DNA of 60,019 bases from NCBI RefSeq assembly GCF_018398875.1, contig NZ_JAGWDK010000034.1, forward strand, positions 1 through 60,019. Reading direction: 5' to 3'. Below are positions 1-8,075 of this stretch, one piece after another (the stretch's first letter is position 1; every line of letters starts with the position of its first letter). The DNA comes from Bradyrhizobium sp. sGM-13. GTDB lineage: Bacteria; Pseudomonadota; Alphaproteobacteria; Rhizobiales; Xanthobacteraceae. Both the position numbers and the translations under genes were made by a program. The notes below the pieces were generated by a model. That model was given only the letters and a program-made list of their open reading frames with translations. It was not told the origin of the DNA and ran no database searches.

Positions 1-505
1 ACTTTCGCTGATTCGGCGCCCCGATGCGCCTAATGCTGTGAGATATCCGGGCTAGCGCCACCAGCGGCTTGACCCAGGCGGTGGCCTGCTCGGCCAGCGT
101 GGCGCGGGTTTTATCCTGCTGGGCCTCGCGCATCGCCTTGCCCACCGCGGTCAGAATCGAGGTCATGGTCGCCGTGAGCTTGTCGAAATCGGCACGGACC
201 TTGGGGTCGGCGCATTCATAGGCCTCGATCGCGAGGTCGCGAGCCTTGAAGTTGGAGGCCCAGAAATGCTCCGCGTAGGACAGCGGCGTCCAGGTGAGAA
301 AATCCTCGGCGCATTCCGGCATGTCCGGAACCATTTCGAGCAGCATGATGGCTTCGTTGAAATGATTCAGATAGTCGGTGGCGAGCCCGGTGCGGGGATT
401 GATGTTGGCGGCGCGCAATTGCTCCGCGCGGGCCTCGTCTATCCGGCCCGTCGATGGTCGCATCGCGCAATCGGATCGCACTTCTGTGGCGGCCATGGAG
501 GTCAT
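1..505 (-). CDS. Conserved hypothetical protein, C-terminus cut by window edge
   Basis: The minus strand is open from an ATG at 505 (a second in-frame ATG lies at 496) to the window edge, giving about 168 residues with no stop. The product begins MTSMAATEV, is soluble and largely helical, and has no signal peptide or membrane segment. It contains stretches such as NHFNEAIMLLEMVPDMPEC and LSYAEHFWASNFKARDL. I recognise the general look of a rhizobial conserved hypothetical but can assign no function. It is divergent from the SRAP gene at 568, with about 60 bp between them that must hold both promoters. Codon use is high-GC and consistent with a real gene; the competing frames here are poor. 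Confidence 0.7.
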   Translation of the reverse strand, partial: MTSMAATEVRSDCAMRPSTGRIDEARAEQLRAANINPRTGLATDYLNHFNEAIMLLEMVPDMPECAEDFLTWTPLSYAEHFWASNFKARDLAIEAYECADPKVRADFDKLTATMTSILTAVGKAMREAQQDKTRATLAEQATAWVKPLVALARISHSIRRIGAPNQRK

Positions 506-567
506 CCACCGCACTGTTAACATCTGGGGTTAACACCCATTAAACGGAAGCTTATGTTGGTCAGATA

Positions 568-1335
568 ATGTGCGGACGCTTCGTCATCACCTCGCCGCCG
601 GAGGCGCTCCGGCAAATTTTCGGCTATATCGAGCAGCCCAATTTCCCGCCGCGGTATAATATCGCGCCGACTCAACCGATTCCGGTGGTGATTCGCGAAA
701 ATGGCGGCCGCCACTTCCGGCTGATGCGCTGGGGCCTGGTGCCGTCCTGGGTCAAAGATCCCCGTAAATTTACGCTCCTGATCAACGCGCGCTCGGAGAC
801 GGTGCTCGACAAGCCCGCATTCAAAAACGCCATCAAGCGGCGGCGCTGTCTGATCCCGGCGGACGGCTACTACGAATGGCACGACGCCGGCGGCCGCAAG
901 CGACCGTTCTTCATCCATCGCCGCGACGGCCGTCCCGTTGGCTTTGCTGCGCTCGCGGAGACCTGGATGGGGCCGAATGGCGAGGAGACCGACGGCGTTG
1001 CCATCGTCACCGCACCGGCCAGCCGCGATCTCGCCACGCTGCATCACCGCGTGCCCGTGACGATCGCGCCTGACGAATTCGAGCGCTGGCTCGACGGCCG
1101 CATCCACGACGCCGAGGATGTCATGCCGCTGCTGCGCGGGCCTGTTGAGGGCGAGTTCGCCTGGCACGAGATTTCCACGCGCGTCAATCGCGTGGTCAAT
1201 GACGACGCGCAATTGCTGCTGCCGATCACGGACGAGCAGCGCGCAGCGGAGGAGCCGAAGCCTGCGAAGCGAGCTGCGCCGCGTAAGGTGGCTTCGGCGG
1301 TGCCGGAGGATGACGGACAGGGCTCGTTGTTTTGA
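568..1335 (+). CDS. SOS response-associated peptidase (SRAP/YedK/HMCES family)
   Basis: The 255-residue product starts MCGRFVI. Removal of Met exposes Cys2, the residue that in this family forms a thiazolidine crosslink with abasic sites in single-stranded DNA. Other hallmarks are visible: PPRYNIAPTQ near residue 30, the RWGLVPSW segment, INARSET near residue 74, CLIPADGYYEW with the catalytic Glu near residue 105, and an LHHRVPV segment carrying the conserved His near 160. Length is normal for the family. Expected role is cytosolic protection of abasic sites at replication forks. The C-terminus carries a basic low-complexity tail after residue 225. A second, truncated SRAP relic lies at about 50.1-50.4 kb. 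Confidence 0.95.
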   Translation: MCGRFVITSPPEALRQIFGYIEQPNFPPRYNIAPTQPIPVVIRENGGRHFRLMRWGLVPSWVKDPRKFTLLINARSETVLDKPAFKNAIKRRRCLIPADGYYEWHDAGGRKRPFFIHRRDGRPVGFAALAETWMGPNGEETDGVAIVTAPASRDLATLHHRVPVTIAPDEFERWLDGRIHDAEDVMPLLRGPVEGEFAWHEISTRVNRVVNDDAQLLLPITDEQRAAEEPKPAKRAAPRKVASAVPEDDGQGSLF

Positions 1336-1355
1336 GGCGTGATGCTCTCTCCGTC

Positions 1356-1475
1356 GTCGTCCCCGCGAACGCGGGGACCCATAACCACAAATATCGGTTG
1401 TGAATGGGAACGTGGCCACGGCATTTCTCAACAATAAGATCAGTGGTTATGGGTCCCTGCGTTCGCAGGGACGAC
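1356..1475. repeat. Inverted pair of palindromic intergenic repeats
   Basis: Two copies of a 33-bp element lie head to head at 1356-1388 and 1443-1475. Each has a palindromic core (ccccgcgaacgcgggg in the first, ccctgcgttcgcaggg in the second) followed or preceded by acccataaccac or its complement. They fill the gap between the convergent SRAP and NUDIX genes. Elements of this type are common between genes in Bradyrhizobium and relatives. The pair could fold into a large cruciform or act as a bidirectional terminator; function is inferred. Confidence 0.8.
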
Positions 1476-1491
1476 AAGTTGATAGAGTCAT

Positions 1492-2073
1492 TCACCGAAA
1501 AATATTCAGCGCTGCGTATTGCAACAGCATGATGGTCTTGGCGTCGACGATGCGGCCGTCCGATATCATCGCGAGTGCCTGGTCGATCGGCAATTCCAAC
1601 ACCTCGATGTCCTCGCCTTCGTCGGCCAATCCGCCGCCGTCGCCGACCCGCATCGCAGCTTCGTATTCGGCGACGAAGAAGTGCAGTTTCTCGGTAACCG
1701 AGCCCGGGCTCATGAAGGCCTCGAATACCTTGCGCACATCGTGCAATCGATAGCCGATTTCCTCCTCCGCCTCCGCACGAATCCGATTCTCGGGAGTCTC
1801 GTCGTCGAGCATGCCGGCGGCGGCCTCGATCATGAGATCGTCGTGACCGGCACGATAGGGCGGCAGGCGAAACTGCCGCGTCAGCACGACGGTGCGGGTT
1901 GCGATATTGTACGCCAACAGCGTGGCGGCGTGACCGCGGTCGAAAACCTCGCGCTTCATCGTCTGCCATTGGCCGTTGCCGCGGCGATAGTCGAACTCGA
2001 CTTCCTCCAACCGATAGTGCCGGTCGGAGAGCACGCTGACGTTCTTGACGCGGACACGATCTGCGAGGCTCAT
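1492..2073 (-). CDS. NUDIX hydrolase (NudK/ADP-sugar pyrophosphatase type)
   Basis: The 193-residue product has the layout of YffH/NudK-type nucleoside-diphosphate-sugar pyrophosphatases: an N-terminal beta region, RQFRLP near residue 75, and a NUDIX box at about residues 96-118 (GMLDDETPENRIRAEAEEEI). The metal-binding EAEEE glutamates are present. The seventh position of the consensus is Thr with Glu just before it, and the usual Arg before the first Glu is Ala, so the box is slightly unorthodox. It is the last gene of the leftward operon, 14 bp after the GNAT gene. It likely hydrolyses an NDP-sugar or related diphosphate; the substrate is unknown. Confidence 0.9.
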   Translation of the reverse strand: MSLADRVRVKNVSVLSDRHYRLEEVEFDYRRGNGQWQTMKREVFDRGHAATLLAYNIATRTVVLTRQFRLPPYRAGHDDLMIEAAAGMLDDETPENRIRAEAEEEIGYRLHDVRKVFEAFMSPGSVTEKLHFFVAEYEAAMRVGDGGGLADEGEDIEVLELPIDQALAMISDGRIVDAKTIMLLQYAALNIFR

Positions 2074-2087
2074 GGCAATCCTTCAGC

Positions 2088-2549
2088 TCACCGCGGCGGC
2101 TCGCGGCCGTCGAGCCATTTGGCGAAGAACAGGATCTGTTGTTCGCCGAATCCGATCGACTGGTAGAACGCGGCGACATCAGAATTTTCCGGCCGCACCA
2201 GCAATTGCAGTTTCGGAATGCCGGCTGCGCGCAGCCAGTCCTCGGCCGCGTTCATGATGGCGCGGCCATAGCCTTGCGCGCGGCGATCGGGATCGGTGGC
2301 GACGTAATAGACCCAGCCGCGATGCCCGTCATGGCCGACCATGGCGGTCGCGGCAATCGCGCCACCGTCGCGGCCGATCAGCACCGTGGAGTGCGGTCCA
2401 CGGCGAGCCAGCGCAATATCGCTGGCGGGATCGTTCCAGGACCGCGTCAGGCCGCTGGCCTGCCACAGCGCGATCACAGCCGCGACGTCGGCATCTGCGA
2501 TGTCGGTGATGGCGAGCGCAGGCACGGGCTTCGTCGCTGATACGGTCAC
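2088..2549 (-). CDS. GNAT family acetyltransferase (YpeA-like)
   Basis: This 153-residue single-domain N-acetyltransferase starts with GTG at 2549, overlapping the stop of the upstream FAD oxidase in a GTGA arrangement that suggests translational coupling. The acetyl-CoA binding motif A is visible as YYVATDPDRRAQGYGRAIM near residues 80-98, followed by LLVRPENSDVAAFYQSIGF, the typical GNAT C-terminal core. It belongs with YpeA-type enzymes; the acceptor is unknown. No membrane segments are present. It sits between the FAD oxidase and NUDIX genes on the same strand and is probably co-transcribed with them. Confidence 0.9.
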   Translation of the reverse strand: MTVSATKPVPALAITDIADADVAAVIALWQASGLTRSWNDPASDIALARRGPHSTVLIGRDGGAIAATAMVGHDGHRGWVYYVATDPDRRAQGYGRAIMNAAEDWLRAAGIPKLQLLVRPENSDVAAFYQSIGFGEQQILFFAKWLDGREPPR

Positions 2550-3988
2550 AGCACCTTGCCCGGATTCATGATGCCGAGCGGGTCGAGCATCGCCTTGATG
2601 CCGCGCATCAGTTCGATCGCGACCTTGTCCTTGACGTCGGGCAGTTCGTCGCGCTTGAGCACGCCGATGCCGTGCTCGGCGGAGATCGATCCGCCCATCC
2701 GCAACACGATTTCGAACACCACCTCGTTGACTTCATGCCAGCGCGACATGAAATCGGCGGTGTTGCCGCTGATCGGCTGGCTGACATTGTAGTGGATGTT
2801 ACCGTCGCCGAGATGGCCGAACGGCACCGGCCGCGAGCCCGGAATGAGCTTCACCACCGCCGCATTGGCCTCCTCGATGAAGGCGGGAACCGCCGCGACC
2901 GGCACCGAGATGTCGTGCTTGATCGAGCCGCCTTCCGGCTTCTGCGCGGCCGACATTTCGTCGCGCAGTTTCCAGAACGCGGCGCGCTGCGAGAGATTGG
3001 CCGCGATCACGGCATCATCGACGATGCCTTCCTCCATGCCTTTGGCGAGGATCGCTTCCAGCGCGTCACGCGCGTCGTCGCGCGAGGACGACAATTCCAT
3101 CAGCACATACCAAGGATGCTTGGTCGAGAGCGGATCGCGGATGTCGATGCCGTGACGCAGGCTGAAATCGACGGCGATGTCGGCCAGCAATTCGAAGCTG
3201 GTCAGGCTGCCGGCAGCCTCGTTCTGCGCGATCGACAACAGTTTTAGCGCCTGCGCCGGGGATTGGAGACCGACATAAGCGGTCTCCACCGCGCGCGGCT
3301 TCGGAAACAGTTTTAGCGTTGCCGCGGTGATGATGCCGAGCGTGCCTTCGGCGCCGATGAAGAGGTTGCGCAAATCGTAGCCGGTGTTGTCCTTTTTCAG
3401 CTTGGACAATCCGTTCAGGATTCGGCCGTCCGCCAGGACGACTTCGAGCCCGAGCGCCATCTCGCGCGCCACACCGTACGCCAGCGCCGCCGTGCCGCCG
3501 GCATTGGTGGAGAGATTGCCGCCGATGGTGCAGCTTCCTTCCGCACCGAGCGAGAGCGGGAACAGGCGATCGACTTCCGCCGCGCGAGCTTGCGCGATCT
3601 GCAGCACCACGCCGGCCTCGCACGTCATGGTGTTGGAGGCGGGATCGATCTCGCGAATTTTGTCCAGCCGCCGCAGCGAGACGACGACCTCGCCATTGTG
3701 CGGCGTCTGCCCGCCGACCAGCCCGGTGTTGCCACCCTGCGGCACCAGCGCGATTTTGTGTTCGCTGGCGAGCTTGCAGATCGCGGACACTTCTGCCGTC
3801 GAGCCCGGCCGCAGCACCAGCGGCGAGCGGCCGTGGAACAGGTCGCGTTCCTCGGTGACGTAGGGCGCAATATCGGCGGCATCGGTAACTGCATATTTGT
3901 CGCCGACGATGGCGCGAAATTTTGCTATCAGCTCGGCGGGAAGCGGCGGCGCGGAACCCTGAACGATATTCATTTTCTTCTCTTTCAT
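2546..3988 (-). CDS. FAD-linked D-2-hydroxyacid oxidase/dehydrogenase (GlcD family)
   Basis: The 480-residue flavoenzyme has an N-terminal PCMH-type FAD-binding domain (LVPQGGNTGLVGGQTP near residues 80-95, SLGAEGSCTIGGNLSTNAGG near 145-165) and a C-terminal FAD-oxidase C domain with FGHLGDGNIHYN and the SAEHGIGVLKRDELP signature, ending MNPGKVL. This is the D-lactate / D-2-hydroxyglutarate dehydrogenase group; the exact hydroxyacid cannot be told from sequence alone. The ATG at 3988 overlaps the Sua5 stop as ATGA and follows a GGGGCGGGA stretch. An alternative ATG at 3973 would remove MKEKK. It is the second gene of the leftward operon. Confidence 0.92.
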   Translation of the reverse strand: MKEKKMNIVQGSAPPLPAELIAKFRAIVGDKYAVTDAADIAPYVTEERDLFHGRSPLVLRPGSTAEVSAICKLASEHKIALVPQGGNTGLVGGQTPHNGEVVVSLRRLDKIREIDPASNTMTCEAGVVLQIAQARAAEVDRLFPLSLGAEGSCTIGGNLSTNAGGTAALAYGVAREMALGLEVVLADGRILNGLSKLKKDNTGYDLRNLFIGAEGTLGIITAATLKLFPKPRAVETAYVGLQSPAQALKLLSIAQNEAAGSLTSFELLADIAVDFSLRHGIDIRDPLSTKHPWYVLMELSSSRDDARDALEAILAKGMEEGIVDDAVIAANLSQRAAFWKLRDEMSAAQKPEGGSIKHDISVPVAAVPAFIEEANAAVVKLIPGSRPVPFGHLGDGNIHYNVSQPISGNTADFMSRWHEVNEVVFEIVLRMGGSISAEHGIGVLKRDELPDVKDKVAIELMRGIKAMLDPLGIMNPGKVL

Positions 3989-4977
3989 TCCCGCCCCACC
4001 GCTGCGCGGCGCAGCCGGTCGTTGATGGCTTCGCCCAATCCTTCGTCGGGAATTGGCATCACCGCGATGGTGCGCGCGCCTTTGCTGTCGAGCGCGCGAA
4101 GATGACCGAACAGGTTGGCGGCGGCCTCGTCGAGATCGCCACGCTCCGACAGATTCATCACATGAGAGGCGGCGTCAATTCCCGAAATTGCTCCGAGGCC
4201 AAACGCGAGCAATGCTTCGCCCGGCTCGAGCGCAACCGCATTGAGCCGCACACGCGCGCGCGGCGCGTAGTGCGAGGCCAGCATGCCCGGCGCCAGCGGC
4301 TGGCCGCTTTCGCTCTCAGTGTCCGCCGGCGGCTGCAGCAGCGCGCGGCCCAGCACGCGCTCGATCTCGGTGCGCGGCAGGCCGCCGGGGCGCAGCAGCA
4401 TCGGCGCGTCAAGGCAGCCGACGATGGTCGATTCGACGCCGACCTCGACCGCACCGCCATCGACGATCAGGTTGATCCGCCCCGCGAGGTCACTCTGCAC
4501 ATGGGCTGCAGTTGTTGGCGAGACATGGCCCGAAATGTTCGCGGACGGTGCGACCACCGGGCCGCCGAACTCTCGCAGGATGTCGCGCGCGATCCTGTGG
4601 GCCGGAATGCGGACCGCGACCGTATCGAGGCCGGCGGTCGCAAGATCGGCGACTGCGCAACCTTCCGTCTTCGGCAGCACCAGCGTCAGCGGGCCGGGCC
4701 AGAACGCTTCGGCCAGCGCCGTCGCAGCCGCGTCAAACCGGGCGATCTGCCGCGCGGCGGCGACGTCGCCGACATGGGCGATCAGCGGATTGAACGCCGG
4801 CCGGCCCTTGGCCTGGTAGAGGCGGGCGATCGCGGCCGGATTGGTGGCATCGGCGCCGAGGCCGTAGACCGTCTCGGTCGGGAACGCCACCAGCCCGCCT
4901 TCTGAAAGGGCACGCGCGGCAGCCGCCACGGCGGCCTCGCCGGCGGGCAGAATCTGGGTTTTCAGGCCAACATTCAC
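3985..4977 (-). CDS. sua5: L-threonylcarbamoyladenylate synthase (Sua5/YrdC/YciO)
   Basis: This enzyme makes threonylcarbamoyl-AMP for the t6A37 modification of ANN-decoding tRNAs. From the GTG at 4977 the product is about 330 residues with the YrdC domain first: FPTETVYGLGADA near residue 30, the KxR element in YQAKGRP near 50, and a PSANISGHVSPT stretch near 145. A Sua5 C-terminal domain follows (PGMLASHYAPRARV near 240), so this is the long Sua5 form rather than short TsaC. The open frame continues upstream to 5124, but that part is the antisense of tRNA-Pro and is not coding. First gene of the leftward operon. Confidence 0.93.
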   Translation of the reverse strand: MNVGLKTQILPAGEAAVAAAARALSEGGLVAFPTETVYGLGADATNPAAIARLYQAKGRPAFNPLIAHVGDVAAARQIARFDAAATALAEAFWPGPLTLVLPKTEGCAVADLATAGLDTVAVRIPAHRIARDILREFGGPVVAPSANISGHVSPTTAAHVQSDLAGRINLIVDGGAVEVGVESTIVGCLDAPMLLRPGGLPRTEIERVLGRALLQPPADTESESGQPLAPGMLASHYAPRARVRLNAVALEPGEALLAFGLGAISGIDAASHVMNLSERGDLDEAAANLFGHLRALDSKGARTIAVMPIPDEGLGEAINDRLRRAAVGRE

Positions 4978-5046
4978 TGTGATTAATTTCCTTAATTCGG
5001 CTGCTTGCGGTCGCCGAAACCCAAGGCTATAAGCCGCGTTCCAAGT

Positions 5047-5123
5047 CGGAGTGTGGCTCAGCCCGGTAGAGCACTGCGTTCGGGACGCAGGGGTCGCAGG
5101 TTCGAATCCTGCCACTCCGACCA
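5047..5123 (+). tRNA. tRNA-Pro (CGG)
   Basis: A complete 77-nt cloverleaf including encoded CCA. The acceptor stem CGGAGTG pairs with CACTCCG, the anticodon arm is CTGCG-TTCGGGA-CGCAG with anticodon CGG, and the T arm reads GCAGGTTCGAATCCTGC. It is divergent from sua5. A tyrosine recombinase relic lies about 300 bp downstream, so its 3' end may once have been an integration target. Confidence 0.96.
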
Positions 5124-5428
5124 TCCTTTCAAGTACTTATAGTTTCGATGTTTTTCGTGCGCAATGAAATGCGCAACGATTTGCGGCGCGGCAGCCATGC
5201 CCGTCGATTTCGAGGCGTGTGCCAAGGACGTCGAAGGGCAGATCCGCGGACGATCTTGAGCCGCTCGAAGCCGGAAAAATGACGATCGGGAAACGTGAGG
5301 GAAGCGGCCCTTGGCGCGATGCCACGCAGGACATGATCAAGCACCACAAGTCCTCACTCCGGACCTATGAGCTGATTTTGGCTGACATTAAGTAAGGCAC
5401 GAATAACACGCGGCGGATAGCGGCCAGC
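5124..5428. other. Spacer between tRNA-Pro and integrase relic
   Basis: No convincing complete gene. A 38-codon plus-strand ORF (5278-5394, starting MTIGKREGSG) is preceded by reading-frame fragments that look like one small protein broken by a frameshift. I recognise no family. No second copy of the tRNA-Pro 3' end was seen downstream that would define an att pair. Confidence 0.4.
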
Positions 5429-6685
5429 TTAGCGCCTTCCCCCAAACGCTTCCGCCGCCTGTTCCTGGAAGTCCGGGTGGTGATGGCCGTAATTGGCCTC
5501 CAATTGCTCAACCGTCATTCCAAGCCAGCCGGCGGCTTCCCACATGTCCACGCCCGCCTGCATCAGCTAGGTCGCCGCTGTGTGGCGTAGCGAATGCCGG
5601 ACGACGTCATCGCCCAGCCCCGCATCCTCCAGAATGCCTTCCCAGGCTGACCTTATCTTCCCGGCTAGCGGCTGCCCGTCGTGCATGCGGTTCACGACAA
5701 ACCGGATTTGCTCACCGTCCCTCATGACTCCAGCGGCGCGGAGTTCTGCCGACCGAGCGTTGTCGATCCTGCGCCAACGAACTAGGTGGGGGCGCAGGCG
5801 GCTGGCGATCTTTGCCGGCGGCCGCCGCTTCTTGGTTGATCGCTCCAGCGCACCCTTGCCCTGGTAGACCATCGCGTCCAGGTTCATCCACGGATGAGTC
5901 GTTGTTGGCAGCCACTGGGTGCGCCGGATGGTCTCTTCGCGACGAGCGCTATAGATGCCAATTAGGCAGAAGCGCACCGCAGGATAGCGACGGCGAATGA
6001 TCCACCGTTCCCGGCGCACGAGTGTGCCATTGTCCCTGCGCTTCCACGTCTCCTGCTCAGCGTCCCAAACGTAGCCGATTGCTGCACCGAGCAGGCGCGC
6101 GGCCTCATTGCGCGTCAGCCAGCGGTGTCGTCCCTCTGCTTTGGTGGGAAGAGTGATCTTCGGAACCACGCTGAGCGTGTGCTCGGCGTGGTAGGCGTTC
6201 ACCGCAGCTCGCAAGTCTTCAAGCCGGCGTCGCGCGGTTTGATCGGAGACGGTCCCGTTGCGCGGGTTAATGCCGGCTCTCCTATTGTTGTCATTTGCAG
6301 TGCCGGTAGACCAGTCGACAAAGTCGCGACAGAGCTGGGCTTTAAGTTCGCTGACGGTCTTGTCGCCAAAGAAATTGTTGAGGTCGAGCAAACGAATGAG
6401 CAGCAGATCATGCTGCGCCCACGCGCGTTCGTCGCTCTTATTCTTAGGCCGCTTTGAAATTTCATAGGCAGTAAGAACGTCGGCTATTGCGAGGACGCTA
6501 GGGTCGGTTGCTCCGATCGTACTGGTATGCCGCCCGCCGATGTAGGTTTCGCGCGCCTTCGCAGCTCCGTCAATGTCGTCGCGGCAGCAGCCTGTGCGGA
6601 TTTGCCGGCCACGGTCGAGGATGATCCAGGTTTCATCGTCCTCTCTGAACCAGAGGCGTGGGGGCTTGGCTTTACGACCCGGCAT
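5429..6685 (-). pseudogene. Tyrosine recombinase (phage-type integrase) with in-frame amber codon
   Basis: The frame from ATG 6685 encodes 372 residues ending HSLRHTAAT at a TAG (plus-strand positions 5567-5569), then continues in the same frame for about 45 codons as LMQAGVDMWEAAGWLGM and NYGHHHPDF to a TAA at 5429. The continuation carries the catalytic-tyrosine motif (Y in NYGHHHPD), while the first part carries the Arg box (YSARREETIR) and the HSLRH motif. The codon now TAG most likely was TGG. The short product would lack the nucleophile, so the gene is probably dead unless amber is read through. It overlaps the upstream excisionase-like gene by 202 bp. Its orientation points its 3' end at tRNA-Pro. 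Confidence 0.85.
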
Positions 6686-6921
6686 GACGGCTTGACCAAT
6701 TTGCGGATAGCGCGAGGTGTGGTCAAATCCTTGCCTGCCACTTTGGCGATTTCAAGAGTCCCAGCGGCCGCTGCCCTGCGCAATGATGATAATGTCAGTG
6801 GACCTTGTGGGAAAAACACGGCAGCAGCCTCGACAAGGGTCATTACTTCGTCCTCGCCCCATTGGGCGGGATCGGGTCGTGCTTTCGCGCGGGCAAGCTT
6901 GTCGGTGTTACGCTTGCGCAT
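6484..6921 (-). CDS. Excisionase-like HTH protein, long overlap with integrase
   Basis: This 145-residue protein has an N-terminal winged-helix or excisionase-like segment (MTLVEAAAVFFPQGPLTLSS, then LRRAAAAGTLEIAKVAGKDL at about residues 27-66). A disordered Ser/Ala-rich tail follows, containing GSSSTVAGKSAQAAA. I recognise this layout from rhizobial excisionase-type proteins encoded directly before integrases. The last 202 bp are read in a different frame from the integrase N-terminus, so the two genes share DNA extensively. It is probably a directionality factor and a DNA-binding regulator of the integrase. With the integrase broken it is likely a leftover. Confidence 0.65.
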   Translation of the reverse strand: MRKRNTDKLARAKARPDPAQWGEDEVMTLVEAAAVFFPQGPLTLSSLRRAAAAGTLEIAKVAGKDLTTPRAIRKLVKPSCRVVKPSPHASGSERTMKPGSSSTVAGKSAQAAAATTLTELRRRAKPTSAGGIPVRSEQPTLASSQ

Positions 6922-7071
6922 GATTGGAAGCGGTGCTCATGAATTCGCGAGACCTTTGCCTCGGCCGTCTATCCAACGTGTACGCGAAATCTGCTCTTCG
7001 CGAAGCTTGAAGCCTTGGCTGGTGCGGCAATCGGCGACTTTGGAGTGCAATTGGGACGATGAAGGCGCTTC

Positions 7072-7110
7072 ATCAGCGGGTCGCAGGTTCGAGCCCTGGT
7101 GCGCCCACCA
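7072..7110 (+). pseudogene. tRNA 3' fragment, probably tRNA-Lys (old att site)
   Basis: The segment begins atcagcgggtcgcaggttcg and runs through a T arm and acceptor strand to gcgcccacca, matching the 3' half of a tRNA. It resembles the tRNA-Lys(CTT) of rhizobia as I recall it. No 5' half pairs with it. A rho-independent terminator follows 23 bp later, as would follow the native gene, so this looks like the chromosomal side of an island junction at a tRNA. Confidence 0.6.
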
Positions 7111-7133
7111 AATCAATGCCTTAGCGAGAGAAA

Positions 7134-7168
7134 ACCGTTTGAGCAGCTGATTTCAAACGGTCTTTTTT
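7134..7168 (+). terminator. Rho-independent terminator after the tRNA fragment
   Basis: A perfect 9-bp stem ACCGTTTGA / TCAAACGGT with a 10-nt loop, followed by C and six T residues. Confidence 0.8.
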
Positions 7169-8075
7169 GACGAAGAGCGACCAACCAGCCGCTCGATGAT
7201 GTGAAGGGCTACATCGCGCCATAGCTCAGCAGTTCGCGGTGCTGAATGCAGCCTAGACAGGTCTCAGCAGATGACGATCAGGGATGGCGCTGCGATGCGT
7301 CCAGTGATGGATTGGAGCGAGAGTTTAGTCGTTTCAAATGGTTAGAGGGCTGCGTGTGCACCATGTGTGCACCGGGAGATCAAGAAAAATCTTGTGAGCG
7401 CCAGAGTAAGCAAGTCTCTGAAGCAGGACTAGGCGGCGCGAGGTCGAGCGACGCGCACGACAATAATTCCCGAGAGCTGAGAAGATACGCCCGAAGGATG
7501 ACCCGACCTCAGTTGTCGGAAGTGGAGAACTCAGCGCCTGCGTGCCAAAACGAAAAATTCTGGTAGGGGTTGGTAGCGCTCCCCCGCTACCACCTTTCCC
7601 CAAACCCTTGCGACCGTTTGATCGGATTGTTTCGGCTGGCTACCGCCACTGTTGAAAGGCAAGACAATTGATGTGGTCACTAGCCAAGGTCTGTTCGAAT
7701 TTCAGAGCGAGGCGGGCGGCCGCGCTCGAATCTTGTCGCGCGCCTACGCTGAAGAAACGATGACTTTGCTCGGCTGCGCTGCTGCATAGGGCGAGCGCTG
7801 GTCGCTTACGTTGAGCCAGGTACCAGACCAATGGGTGGGAGATTGCGAGGGCAAGCTCGAGCGATAGATTCGGTCCTTCCCTCATCTAGATGGACGAAGG
7901 GGCCGCATGATTGATTTAGAGTGTGCCCGATACTGCCCACTCCAATGCCTTTTGCAGCAGCGCAACTTTTCCTGATGACTCAGGCGCGCCGCCGGCATGG
8001 GCCGAGAACGGCGCAGCCGGCCCCGTGACGAGTTCGACACGGGCGATTAATCCAGGCGCCTGCCTCGACGTTGAC
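7169..8075. other. Gene-poor decayed stretch
   Basis: Many short overlapping ORFs occur on both strands, but none shows a recognisable domain, a good ribosome site or coherent codon use. I see no repeat array, RNA gene or complete mobile element here. Confidence 0.4.

Noticed and set aside
517..1434. 305-codon minus-strand ORF opposite the SRAP gene
   Set aside because: Arg-rich antisense shadow of a well-supported gene; no domain.
3922..4905. Long plus-strand ORF opposite sua5
   Set aside because: Antisense shadow, Arg/Gln-rich, no recognisable family.
4978..5124. N-terminal extension of the Sua5 frame beginning MVGVAGFEP
   Set aside because: It is the antisense of tRNA-Pro; the GTG at 4977 gives the normal family start.
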